The position numbers were made by a program, and so were the translations under genes. A DNA stretch of 64,000 nucleotides from Onstottus_B arcticum (GTDB lineage Bacteria > Acidobacteriota > Blastocatellia > UBA7656), in contig JBBPIE010000003.1 of the NCBI GenBank assembly GCA_038040485.1, positions 248,001-312,000 on the forward strand. The letters run 5' to 3'. Numbering within the stretch: the first letter of the stretch is position 1; each line of letters opens with the position of its first letter. Below, piece after piece: positions 52,742 through 61,130 of the stretch. A model generated the notes under the pieces. That model was given only the letters and a program-made list of their open reading frames with translations, did no database searches and was not told where the DNA came from.

Positions 52742-53341
52742 TTATGTGGCCTCGCTTTGTTTGAGGCACTCACCGACGCATTGTTGCAGGATCGCTTTGA
52801 TCCGATGTACCCGCATTCTCAAGGTGTTCAACGCGATTCCCAGCCGATCCGCCAGCTCTTTCCGGTGGTCGATCTTCGCCCGCTTTTCTTGCTGATAGTA
52901 CTTCAAGACCAACTCCCGGCTTTCGGCATCGAGACCTTCCATGCAGTGATCGAGGCACGCGTAGTTCCGCTCCACCTCTTCGGGCGGGTCAGGCAATGGA
53001 ACCGGCTTTGGGTCGGGTTTCTTCTTAACGTATTCGTTATAGACATTCTTCGCCACGCCGTAGAAGTAGAGCGCGGGATCGCCAACGTAGGTTGCAGCGA
53101 TCTCGGGAACCTTGCGGCTGACCCGGTTTATCGCCTCGTCTGTAAGCTCTTCGGCTATGGTGCACCCGCGGCGCGCGTAAATTCTTATGAGCTTGCGGCG
53201 GATCTCTTCGTATTTTTCGCCGGCGCGGTCGCGGTCCGCGTCCAACCACGCGAGAAACGTGTCAAACGCCTCCTGGCTTAAGACCCACTCTCTCTTCACT
53301 GAAGTTGTTAACCCTCTCGCGTCTTCCGGTTGAAGGATCAA
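52742..53341 (-). CDS. ECF-type sigma-70 family RNA polymerase sigma factor
   Basis: A 199-residue sigma factor. Region 2-like part: IRRKLIRIYARRGCTIAEELTDEAINRVSRKV, followed by YFYGVAKNVYNEYVKKKP. Region 4 at the end has an HTH: DHRKELADRLGIALNTLRMRVHRIKAIL. Regions 2 and 4 without regions 1 and 3 mark it as ECF-type. It would recruit polymerase to its own operon or a small regulon, and the adjacent CHAT protein's N-terminus is a candidate anti-sigma partner. The start is uncertain: the longest frame starts with TTG at 53341, and a GTG at 53299 is also plausible. Confidence 0.88.
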   Translation of the reverse strand: MILQPEDARGLTTSVKREWVLSQEAFDTFLAWLDADRDRAGEKYEEIRRKLIRIYARRGCTIAEELTDEAINRVSRKVPEIAATYVGDPALYFYGVAKNVYNEYVKKKPDPKPVPLPDPPEEVERNYACLDHCMEGLDAESRELVLKYYQQEKRAKIDHRKELADRLGIALNTLRMRVHRIKAILQQCVGECLKQSEAT

Positions 53342-53397
53342 CCGGGTTGATGAGGCTGGCCCTCAGAGCCAATTGGCCGCGCAATCAAAATGCGCCT

Positions 53398-53453
53398 TCC
53401 GAGTAAAGCGCTCGGCTAAAGCAGCTCCGAGTAAGGCGCCCGACTAAAGCGGA
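53398..53453. repeat. 28-bp tandem direct repeat upstream of the sigma factor
   Basis: Two adjacent 28-base units, 53398-53425 and 53426-53453, both beginning TCCGAGTAA and differing at a few positions. They lie 57-112 bases upstream of the sigma gene's start, in its likely promoter region, so they may be an operator or paired promoter elements for autoregulation; alternatively a dispersed repeat. The rest of the 53342-53767 gap shows no gene. Confidence 0.65.
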
Positions 53454-53700
53454 AAGTTCGTTTGTCGGCTCGAGAGTCGGGCGCAATGTTGCAAGCAGAC
53501 GAAGCTCCAACCGTGGTCCACTTTGAATCCCGCCGGTCCGTTCTCTCTCTAGCCGTTTACTCTCTGATCAACCTGGGCCAAACAGTACTTCTTATAATCG
53601 GAAAGATAGCATCCAGAAATTCAGCGGCACCATCATTGCGAATTTGTCGCGAGCTTGCAAGCCGGGCGAGGAGATTTCTCTTATCGCGAGCGAGGATGAA

Positions 53701-53746
53701 AGCGGACGGAAGGCAATCAGTCTGGCGACTGTTCCTTCCGTCCGCT
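53701..53746 (-). terminator. Inverted repeat after the alpha/beta hydrolase gene
   Basis: Perfect 13-bp arms AGCGGACGGAAGG (53701-53713) and CCTTCCGTCCGCT (53734-53746) with a 20-nt loop, 22 bases past the end of the hydrolase gene on its strand. The minus-strand sequence continues TTTCATCC, a weak T-tract. A terminator is likely; the large loop is unusual. Confidence 0.5.
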
Positions 53747-53767
53747 GTCGGTGTCGAAGCTTCCTAT

Positions 53768-54664
53768 TTACTTGCTAGCCACGTCCGCGCCGCTGAGAAA
53801 CTTCATAAGCGCTGTGTTGAACTCTGCCGACTTCTCGAGCTGTGGAACGTGGCCGCACTTCTCGATGATGAAGAGCTGCGAGCCGTTGATCTCTTTTTTA
53901 AAGCGCTCGCCCATCGCCAGAGGCGTCAACCCGTCTTCTCTTCCCCAAAGAACCAACGTCGGCTGTTTGATCGCGCCCAGCTTCTTGTCGAGCACGTCTT
54001 CCCCGCGGATGATCGAATCGATGAATCGTTGAATCGTGTAGCCGTCGCCCGCCGTCACTCGTCGCGAAAAGAACAAATCGACCGCGGCGTCGCTCGCAAA
54101 CATCTGCGTATTGTGAAAGACCAACGGTAACATCTGCTTCACTGCATCACGAGTCGATGGGTTCAGCCCGTTGAGGACTTTCGGATCAAGATCGCCAGTG
54201 ACGGCGAAACCCGCCGCGTCGACCAACACCAGCCGGTCGACTTTTTCAGGATGGGCGATCGCGAACGCCGCCGCGGTCCAGCCTCCAAGCGAGTTGCCCA
54301 CTAACGACGCCCGCTCGAGCTTCAGCTCTTTGTAAAAACCGGCCAGGAAGTCGACCAGCGTGCCTACGCGATAGTTGATCAGCGGCTTGTCCGATTTGCC
54401 AAACCCGATCTGGTCTAGAACTATGACCCGGTACTTTTGCGACAGCGGGCCAATCGTTTGCGCCCAGTTCGACGCGTCGCCCCCGAGCCCGTGCACAAGG
54501 ATCACCGCAGGCCCGCTGCCCGCTTCGAGATAGTGGATCTTCGCGCCGAAGACCGTTGCGTATTTGTCCTGAACACCCGCTGCCGGGGCTTGCGCGGCTG
54601 CTGAAACTGCAAGCCCGCAAACCACCAACAACGCGGCAAGAAATCGTGATTGATTGATCTTCAT
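53768..54664 (-). CDS. Secreted alpha/beta hydrolase
   Basis: A 298-residue protein with signal peptide MKINQSRFLAALLVVCGLAVSAAA. Canonical alpha/beta hydrolase landmarks: the oxyanion-hole motif VHGLGGDASNW, strand and loop VIVLDQIGFGKSDKP, nucleophile elbow GNSLGG (Ser ~142), acid Asp in LVLWGREDGLTPL, and the catalytic His in IEKCGHVPQLEKS. The lid region (~165-225) includes PSTRDAVKQMLPLVFHNTQ. It may act on esters or lactones in the periplasm; the substrate cannot be determined. Neighbour on the same strand: an orotate phosphoribosyltransferase-like gene 37 bases upstream. Confidence 0.9.
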   Translation of the reverse strand: MKINQSRFLAALLVVCGLAVSAAAQAPAAGVQDKYATVFGAKIHYLEAGSGPAVILVHGLGGDASNWAQTIGPLSQKYRVIVLDQIGFGKSDKPLINYRVGTLVDFLAGFYKELKLERASLVGNSLGGWTAAAFAIAHPEKVDRLVLVDAAGFAVTGDLDPKVLNGLNPSTRDAVKQMLPLVFHNTQMFASDAAVDLFFSRRVTAGDGYTIQRFIDSIIRGEDVLDKKLGAIKQPTLVLWGREDGLTPLAMGERFKKEINGSQLFIIEKCGHVPQLEKSAEFNTALMKFLSGADVASK

Positions 54665-54700
54665 AGTTTTCCTTTTGCCGGCTCTGTCATTAGAGCCTCA

Positions 54701-55312
54701 TCAAGCCCATACCTTTTCCAGCGGCTCGCCCTTCTTGCAAAACGGGCATTCTTCGGCGGAAAAGAACCCCGACTCGACGTCCAGCAATGAGAAGTACGGG
54801 ATGTCCGTCTCGAAATGCGCGTCCTTGAAGTGCACCAATGAGCCGATCGCTATCGTCTCCGCGCCCGCCTCGCGAATCAAGTCGAGCATGGCAGTGATGA
54901 CCTTGCCCGAGCGCACGACGTCGTCAACCAAAATACACTTGAGTCCGCGAGCGTCGAGGTATTGCCGGAAGAAGTAGCGGTCTCCCTCCTTCTCGGCCCA
55001 GAAAATCTGATCCGCTCCTAAAGCTTCGCGTATGCCAAATGCGACCGGGATCCCGCCGGCGGCCGGCGCAACGATCGCGGCCCCGGGCAACGCTGCCAAC
55101 ACCTCGGGCTCTCGCCTCATCAGCCGCGAAAGCGCGACGTTCAACACTCGTGCGTTGCCGTGATATCGCATCGCCAGCGGCATCTGGAAGTAATAAACCG
55201 AATGCTGCCCGGCTGGGAGCTCGAAATGACCATAGCGAACCGCGCCAGTCTCGCGCAGCAGGTCGAGCACCTGGTCGGCTGTCGGTATGAGCTCAACTCT
55301 TGGAACTAACAT
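54701..55312 (-). CDS. Orotate phosphoribosyltransferase-like protein
   Basis: About 203 residues from ATG 55312, with GGAGG 4 bases upstream. Type I phosphoribosyltransferase fold of the orotate type: DLLRETGAVRYGHFELPAGQHS near the N-terminus, AAIVAPAAGGIPVAFGIREAL, and the PRPP-binding loop CILVDDVVRSGKVITAML. The C-terminal tail with CPFCKKGEPLEKVWA, a CxxC pair, is not part of classical PyrE and is seen in related bacterial orotate-PRTase-like proteins. It may therefore act in pyrimidine salvage or synthesis, with a modified substrate preference (inference). Confidence 0.82.
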   Translation of the reverse strand: MLVPRVELIPTADQVLDLLRETGAVRYGHFELPAGQHSVYYFQMPLAMRYHGNARVLNVALSRLMRREPEVLAALPGAAIVAPAAGGIPVAFGIREALGADQIFWAEKEGDRYFFRQYLDARGLKCILVDDVVRSGKVITAMLDLIREAGAETIAIGSLVHFKDAHFETDIPYFSLLDVESGFFSAEECPFCKKGEPLEKVWA

Positions 55313-55474
55313 TAGACCTCCGCACATTAGTATCCCGGCTGCCAAACAGCCGGTCGCACGCATAGCCTCACTCGATGAGGCGTTCGAGTGCAGCATTATA
55401 TGAGCCGGCCGGCGACCGGTAAAGCCGAAAGCAGAAGCGTGAATTCCAGCAGCCGACGCAGCCGGTCGCGAAGA

Positions 55475-55984
55475 CTAGTTTATCTGCGGAAGCCGGTAAG
55501 TAGCAGCGAGTTTGTTCAACTGCCTGCGGAGAGTCCACCATTGATCGGTGAGATACCTGCTATATCGACGCCCTGCCCGGCGCATCATTTCCGCGACGGG
55601 CAATGCTTTCTCGAGCACGTCCTTGACCTGGTCCCTGGTCTCCCACCACTTGTCACGCCGGTCGAACTCCTGGCGCAACCGATCGGTGGCTTGCTCGAAA
55701 GCCCTGACCCGGTTGTTGTACTCATCCTCCCGCTGGGTGCCGTCGATACGGCTATTGTCGAGCCATCGATCGAGATCCCTTCGGAAGTCGTTCGCGTTGC
55801 GCTCGAGCCGCGCGATCACCTTCTCCACATCGGTCTTGCGCATCGTATTCCAATATCTTTGGTCCCATTGATTTGGGTTTCGCCGGTCCTGAACGCTGCG
55901 GGCGAGCGATGGAGCGCTCGACCCGAACATCACAAAAGCCATCGCCATCGCCACTGTTGTCAGCCGCACTGTTCTGTTTGTCAT
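55475..55984 (-). CDS. Secreted helical protein, unknown function
   Basis: A 169-residue protein with signal peptide MTNRTVRLTTVAMAMAFVMFG (cleavage near SLA-R). The remainder is almost wholly charged alpha-helix, with regular heptad-like patterns (TDVEKVIARLERNANDFRRDLDRWLDN, VRAFEQATDRLRQEFDRRDKWW). It may be a small periplasmic coiled-coil protein. GGAG is well placed upstream of the ATG. No family recognised; it has no same-strand partner in an obvious operon. Confidence 0.75.
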   Translation of the reverse strand: MTNRTVRLTTVAMAMAFVMFGSSAPSLARSVQDRRNPNQWDQRYWNTMRKTDVEKVIARLERNANDFRRDLDRWLDNSRIDGTQREDEYNNRVRAFEQATDRLRQEFDRRDKWWETRDQVKDVLEKALPVAEMMRRAGRRYSRYLTDQWWTLRRQLNKLAATYRLPQIN

Positions 55985-56061
55985 TGTCAGGTCTCCTTTG
56001 TTAGTCGGGTGAACAACAGGTTGACCACTCGTTCACCCAAAACCGCATTCCAACCTGGTCT

Positions 56062-56769
56062 CTAGAACGAAATCGGCACCGTCTCGCTCATCATATGATA
56101 AAAGTTCGCGGAGTTCCGCACCATAGCCGCATGCTCAGACTGCTCCCATCGCCGGTGCAGCCTGAACAGACGATGGTTGTAGGATCCCACCAGTGGAAGG
56201 CGCACCAGATCACGGCGGCGGGCTCCCCGTGTGAATAGTGGGTTGAACGCATCGAAATGAACTTCCGCGATACCGTTTTCGAAGACTCCCACGTGCAGCG
56301 AGGCCGTCGCCGTGTCGTTTTCCATCCAGCTTTCCCGCCAACCTCGATGGTTCCACGCGCTCAGATAAGCGAACAAGCCGTTCCGCGCACGACACGCCGT
56401 GTAGGAGCCACGCGCTCCGGACTTCGAATCCAGCACCTCCGACAGCGTACCTCGAGGCGTTTCCAGCGGTTCGAAAAAGAACCCCCCGTCCCAGGGTCCT
56501 CCGCTTATTCTCCCAACATTATCCAGCCAGCCCTCATGAAATATCTTGTCGATCAGCAGCGCGACTGACCGCTGATCGGGGCCCGGAAGCGAATCCCACA
56601 TTTCGCGCCCCAGTCCTGCGCTGTCGGCTCCGAGAACTCGCGTGACATGTTCAAGCATCAGGGCGCTCGACTCTGCGCCGGCTCGCGTGACCTGCTCCCA
56701 GGTCGGCACGGGCGTGTCATCGCTCGAATGCTGCAAGAATTCAGGGAGATGGTTTGTCAGATCACTCAT
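56062..56769 (-). CDS. Hypothetical cytosolic protein
   Basis: A 235-residue protein with no signal or TM segment. N-terminal part helical (WEQVTRAGAESSALMLEHVTRVL); the middle has GRISGGPWDGGFFFEPLETPRGT and YLSAWNHRGWRESWM, and the C-terminal part HFDAFNPLFTRGARRRDLVRLP. Codon use and composition are like those of real genes here, and it stands between other minus-strand genes. I do not recognise a family or active-site motif. Confidence 0.65.
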   Translation of the reverse strand: MSDLTNHLPEFLQHSSDDTPVPTWEQVTRAGAESSALMLEHVTRVLGADSAGLGREMWDSLPGPDQRSVALLIDKIFHEGWLDNVGRISGGPWDGGFFFEPLETPRGTLSEVLDSKSGARGSYTACRARNGLFAYLSAWNHRGWRESWMENDTATASLHVGVFENGIAEVHFDAFNPLFTRGARRRDLVRLPLVGSYNHRLFRLHRRWEQSEHAAMVRNSANFYHMMSETVPISF

Positions 56770-56896
56770 CGCGTTGACTGTTCAATCCATTTCCATAGAT
56801 GCCTGCCAGCGACTAGGCGAAGCCCACTATGGCGAATGAACGGGCAGGCGGGCCAACCGTTTTGATTGGCGCCGCCAAAGGCGGGCCGGAGTTTGG

Positions 56897-59080
56897 CTAT
56901 TGCGCCGTCGCGGGCTTCTCTTCAGCTTTCCTCTCGTCCTTGACGGGCCGGGCCTCCGGAATCTCAACGCCCAAAACGTACTTCGAGAACCAGGAATATT
57001 CCCGGCGCATCTTGTCCAAACGATGACGAGGCTCCTGCAATCCGTGCGGCTCTCGCGGAAAGAGGACCATCTCCACCGGCACGCCGTTCTTGCGCAAGCC
57101 CATATATAACTCCTGGGCCTGGCTTGGCGGCACTCGAGTGTCGGCGCCGCCATGCAAGATCAGCGTCGGCGTCTTCGCTCGTTTGATGAAAGCCATCGCC
57201 GACTTTCGCCAGTAGAACTCGGCGTCATCCCATGGCTGGCCGCCGAAGTAAGCTTCGAGCGTTCGCTGCAAATCGTTTGTCGAATACATCGAATACATGT
57301 TGGTCAGACCCGCTCCCACCATCACGGCTTTGAAGCGAGTCGTCTGCGTCAGCGTCCACGCGGTCATGTACCCGCCGTAGCTCCATCCCGATTGCGCGAG
57401 CCTGTCCGCGTCGGCGACGCCTTTCGAGATCAGGTTGTCGATCCCGGTCTGGATGTCCTGATAGTCGCCTCCGCCCCAATCGCGAACGTTCGACGTCAGA
57501 AACCTCTCGCCGTACGACGACGACCCGCGCGGGTTCGGATAGAACACAACCCATCCCTTACCCGCCCACACGTGCCCGAAGTTACCGTGCGAATTCGGGA
57601 AGCTCTGCGTCCAGGCTCCGGCAGGCCCGCCGTGAATCAACGCAACCATCGGATACCGCTTGCCTGGCTGATAGCCGACGGGATAAATCACCAGGCCTTC
57701 GATCTCCATGCCGTCTTTGCTCTTCCATCGGATGACTTCGCTTGCGCCGAGCGTTAGCTCGCGCACCGTCGGGTTGTGATCGGTGAGCTTGATCGGTTCT
57801 GAAATCGGAAGAGACCTTGTTAGGTACACATCGTCCGGGTGCTGAGCGTCGGACCTGGTGAAAGCGGCGGCTGAACGGTCACGCGAGAAGCTTGTCTGAC
57901 CCATCACACCCGCGATGCTCGAAAGCTGCTTCGCCTCGCCGCCGCTTGCGGGAACCGAAAACAATTGGGAAGTAGTTCGAACCGGCGCGTTGAAATAAAT
58001 GGTCCGGCCGTCCGCCGACCACTTCGGCGCCCCCGGCTGGTACTCAAAGCCCGGCGCGAGCACGCGAGGAGTTCCGCCCTCGATGCCGATGACCGTCAAT
58101 CGAAGCTGCCCGAGCTCGGCGTTCTTCAGATCGCGGCTCAGGTAGGCGATCTGGTTTCCCTCGGGAGACCAGCGCGGCGCAGTGTCGGGACCGTCATTGT
58201 CCATCACCTTGCGAAGCCCGCCCCTCTTCACGATTTCCCGCCGCACTGTATCAATCTGTGAACGCAACTCGATGATCCGTGGGTTAACGCGACCGAGGTC
58301 GATCTCGAGTTTGCCAAGCCTCGTCTGAACCTCGAAGAGCGTCTTCTGAAGATCATTCACCGGTGAACTCGATGCCGCCATCACATCGATCAACCAGATG
58401 TCACTCAAACTCCCGTCGTCAGCCTTTTGAGTCGGTGTAGTGGTGAAAGCCAGCAGTCTTCCATCAGGCGACCACTGCGGATCGCCTGCGTTGTACTCGC
58501 CCTTGACCAGCTCGGTCGCCTTCTTAGTCTGAACGTCGATGATCCAGATCCGGGCAAACTTGAAGTCCTTGTCGATGACTTGCGCGTCGTCCTTGTCCTT
58601 CTGTTTCTTCTCTTCGTCCGGCGTCAGCTCCTGGGGCGCGACAAACGCAATGCGCGAGCCGTCGGGCGACCATTGAAACGCCGTCACGCCGGACTTCGAG
58701 TCGGTCAGCTTTTCGGGTTCGCCCCCGAACGGCGAGATCAGAAAGATCTGCGATTTCTCTTCGCGAGCAGAGATGAAAGCGATCCGCTTGCCGTCCGGCG
58801 ACCACCGCGGCTGATTGTCGTTCTTCTTGCTGGCCGTCAGCCGCACGGGTTCGGCGCCCGCCGTCGAGACGAGCCACACATCAGCATCGTTCGCGTTCTC
58901 CTTCATATCAGCCGAAGTGACGACGTAGGCAACCCATTGTCCATCGGGAGATACTTGCGCGTCGGAGACGGTCTTGAGCGAGAGAACATCTTCGAAGCTC
59001 ATCACGCGCTTCTGTTGCGCGGGCGCTGCGACCACGCAAGGCGAAGTTATAAGGACAAGGAGAGCAATGGTGCGTCTCAT
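56897..59080 (-). CDS. S9 family prolyl oligopeptidase-type peptidase
   Basis: A 727-residue secreted peptidase (signal MRRTIALLVLITSPCVVAAPA). The N-terminal two-thirds is a beta-propeller of PD40/DPP-IV-like repeats (SPDGQWVAYVV, PRWSPDGKRIAFIS and others), with a coiled-coil insert around 235-285 (LFEVQTRLGKLEIDLG...). The C-terminal alpha/beta hydrolase has Ser567 in GWSYGGYMTAW, Asp near 646 in LHGGADTRVPPS and His near 680 in PREPHGLQEP. Probably cleaves short peptides, acylaminoacyl- or dipeptidyl-type. One of several peptidases in the window, fitting a peptide-degrading lifestyle. The stop lies about 130 bases from the hypothetical gene downstream. Confidence 0.94.
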   Translation of the reverse strand: MRRTIALLVLITSPCVVAAPAQQKRVMSFEDVLSLKTVSDAQVSPDGQWVAYVVTSADMKENANDADVWLVSTAGAEPVRLTASKKNDNQPRWSPDGKRIAFISAREEKSQIFLISPFGGEPEKLTDSKSGVTAFQWSPDGSRIAFVAPQELTPDEEKKQKDKDDAQVIDKDFKFARIWIIDVQTKKATELVKGEYNAGDPQWSPDGRLLAFTTTPTQKADDGSLSDIWLIDVMAASSSPVNDLQKTLFEVQTRLGKLEIDLGRVNPRIIELRSQIDTVRREIVKRGGLRKVMDNDGPDTAPRWSPEGNQIAYLSRDLKNAELGQLRLTVIGIEGGTPRVLAPGFEYQPGAPKWSADGRTIYFNAPVRTTSQLFSVPASGGEAKQLSSIAGVMGQTSFSRDRSAAAFTRSDAQHPDDVYLTRSLPISEPIKLTDHNPTVRELTLGASEVIRWKSKDGMEIEGLVIYPVGYQPGKRYPMVALIHGGPAGAWTQSFPNSHGNFGHVWAGKGWVVFYPNPRGSSSYGERFLTSNVRDWGGGDYQDIQTGIDNLISKGVADADRLAQSGWSYGGYMTAWTLTQTTRFKAVMVGAGLTNMYSMYSTNDLQRTLEAYFGGQPWDDAEFYWRKSAMAFIKRAKTPTLILHGGADTRVPPSQAQELYMGLRKNGVPVEMVLFPREPHGLQEPRHRLDKMRREYSWFSKYVLGVEIPEARPVKDERKAEEKPATAQ

Positions 59081-59127
59081 TCGACGGACCTCCTATTGAT
59101 CAAACTTGATCCGTGCAAACTCCGCAA

Positions 59128-59739
59128 TCAAAGGTCGAAGAGCCTGCGAATCCAAGAGATGAATTGGAGAGCGGTTGGAGCATCGGCATCGAGGTAGTGC
59201 TGGTTGATAGCTGAGCCCATTAAAGTACCGGGTTCTTCCTGCCATGCAAGCCAAGTGTGAATGTACGCTTTGCTCATGGAAGAAAACCGACGCGCTTGAA
59301 CCGGAATCTCATTCACGCAGTTTTCAGCCCGCTCCCACAAAAGATCATCATTGGGCACCAGGGACCGAACGAAATCTTCCAGCATTCCCGAACCGGTATT
59401 GTCCGGCATGATCCACACTCCAACAGTTGGGCGATCCGGCTCTTCAATAAGAACTCCTTCGGGCGTCAGGGCTGCAGGTAAATTATGATACGCGCACGAC
59501 AGCAGTCTGTCTCTCACGGACTGCCACCGAGCATTGAGATCAACATCAGCATCCACGACGATGCCAAGGCGTTCCAAGCCGCTGGCATCGAGTTCAACAT
59601 CTAGGTCGCCTACAAGCAGACTGAAGCCATCCTTCTTCCTTATCGTGATTTGGTCTTGAATCTGATGGTGACGCGCCAGATGAAAAAACACGCTGTCATC
59701 ATCCTTTCCTTCAACCAGCAGCACATAGTTATCAGCCAT
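59128..59739 (-). CDS. TOPRIM/DUF3226-type protein, partner of OLD-like ATPase
   Basis: A 203-residue protein. TOPRIM signature: Glu10 in YVLLVEGKDDDSVFF, and a DxD pair in LGIVVDADVDLNARW (about 73-80). Gly-rich GVWIMPDNTGSGMLEDFV follows. It resembles the DUF3226/OLD-nuclease TOPRIM group. It begins 2 bases after the ATPase stop, so the two are translationally coupled. Together they look like an OLD nuclease separated into ATPase and nuclease subunits, a layout found in anti-phage systems. The catalytic acidic residues appear intact; nuclease activity is inferred. Confidence 0.82.
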   Translation of the reverse strand: MADNYVLLVEGKDDDSVFFHLARHHQIQDQITIRKKDGFSLLVGDLDVELDASGLERLGIVVDADVDLNARWQSVRDRLLSCAYHNLPAALTPEGVLIEEPDRPTVGVWIMPDNTGSGMLEDFVRSLVPNDDLLWERAENCVNEIPVQARRFSSMSKAYIHTWLAWQEEPGTLMGSAINQHYLDADAPTALQFISWIRRLFDL

Positions 59740-59741
59740 CG

Positions 59742-60845
59742 CTATCGCACCTCAATTTCCTCACGGGTAGCGATGCCTAATCTACGCTCGTCGAATTCAG
59801 TGGCTACAATTCTCCCTCGTTTGTTTTCAAGGCGAATAAGGATTCCTTCTTCTTGTTTGTTCTCGTCAGCCGCTTGCTGGAATGCCTCAATGCAGTCCCA
59901 GCTGTGCGTCGTGGCAAATACTTGGACATTCAGTCGGTGCGCCGTTTCAAAGACAAGTCGCCAAACATCAGGCTGCACCGAATAGTGCAGGCCGCTTTCG
60001 ATTTCATCAATAAGCAATACTCCGTCCTTCGCATTCACGAGAGCGAGGGCCATGCCGAACAGACGATTCATGCCTTCGCCTAGACTTCGGAGCGGTACTG
60101 GGTCGGGCAATACACTTATCTTGGTTTTGGCGATTCGGCCCCGGTCCCTTCCTAAGTCTGCATTGTCTATCAGATTAACGCGCTCAACTTCTGGAGCAAT
60201 TATGCGGAGAGAACTAAGTACATCTTCCTCTAAGTTAGTTAACGTTATGTCGTCCCAGAGTTGACCGACCTCTACTCGGTTCAGTCCATTTGCGGAAACG
60301 AAAATGCAACGGCTCTTTTTTTCGGACTCGGGATATCTTCGATCAAAGCGGTAAACTACTTCTGGCTGGCTTCCGACCCGAACAGCAAGAGCCAGAATCG
60401 GTTGGTCGGCCGTGTTGAAGTCTTCAAATTGCAAAGGCTTTAGTTCGCGTCCACCCTCTTCATCAATGTGGATCTTATACCAACCGAGAGCGACCGTAAG
60501 CGCTTTGTCAGGTGAATCAACTGGGCCGATTTGAATTGATCCAAGATGATCCCTGATTTCCTTCCGTCCATGAAACAAGTTTTTGACAACGGGAGCGGGG
60601 TCTTCGAAGTTTCTAGGGCTGCCCAAGCGAGGTGCCCTACCCTCGTCCCGCGATTCTAGAATCTGCCAGATTATTGGAACCGCCCCTTGATATGCGTACA
60701 GCCAAATAGCCTCCAAGAGAGAAGACTTCCCAACGTTGTTCTTGCCTGTAAAAAGAGTCACCCGTCCTAAGCGTTCGACGCGAAAATGGTCAAATGGTCG
60801 GAAACCCTGAATATCGAGAGAGTCTAACACGAGAGGCGTGGTCAT
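59742..60845 (-). CDS. OLD/RecF-like AAA ATPase
   Basis: A 367-residue ABC-type AAA ATPase. Walker A FTGKNNVGKSSLLEA (about 32-46), signature-like LRSLGEGMNRLFGMAL, Walker B VLLIDEIESGLHY, and H-loop FATTHSWDC. This is the AAA_15/OLD architecture, but only the ATPase part; the TOPRIM nuclease is the next gene. Family proteins sense invading DNA or cellular disturbance and trigger the nuclease. It starts at 60845, and the gene pair has no other same-strand neighbours. Related two-gene systems (for example PARIS, with a DUF4435 TOPRIM) are similar in layout, but the TOPRIM here is a different type. Confidence 0.85.
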   Translation of the reverse strand: MTTPLVLDSLDIQGFRPFDHFRVERLGRVTLFTGKNNVGKSSLLEAIWLYAYQGAVPIIWQILESRDEGRAPRLGSPRNFEDPAPVVKNLFHGRKEIRDHLGSIQIGPVDSPDKALTVALGWYKIHIDEEGGRELKPLQFEDFNTADQPILALAVRVGSQPEVVYRFDRRYPESEKKSRCIFVSANGLNRVEVGQLWDDITLTNLEEDVLSSLRIIAPEVERVNLIDNADLGRDRGRIAKTKISVLPDPVPLRSLGEGMNRLFGMALALVNAKDGVLLIDEIESGLHYSVQPDVWRLVFETAHRLNVQVFATTHSWDCIEAFQQAADENKQEEGILIRLENKRGRIVATEFDERRLGIATREEIEVR

Positions 60846-61130
60846 CCTTGCAGCTCCTATTCTATGCGGTTGAGTTGGCGTCCTGCTCTTCGATTATGCT
60901 AAGCGATATTATACCCCGCCTGGCTGCGTCTCAAGCGAGCGGCTGCTGCGATAGGGCCTGGTTGTCGTCATGGAAGCCTTACTGACGCTTGCCATCCTCT
61001 CGTTAGCCATATTCTCGCTGAGCCTTAAATTGATCTTGGACTGCTTCCCTTGGAGATGCTGTTGTTGTTGCACTTCGTTGAGCTGCGTTCGCCATCTCCC
61101 GTGGCTTCACGGAGCTTCTTCGTCTCAGGT

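Noticed and set aside
53462..54130. Plus-strand frame across the terminator hairpin and hydrolase end
   Set aside because: Overlaps the hydrolase gene in antisense, runs through an inverted repeat and has no family match.
59128..60845. Naming the ATPase/TOPRIM pair PARIS
   Set aside because: PARIS uses a DUF4435 TOPRIM; the protein here looks like DUF3226, so only layout similarity is claimed.
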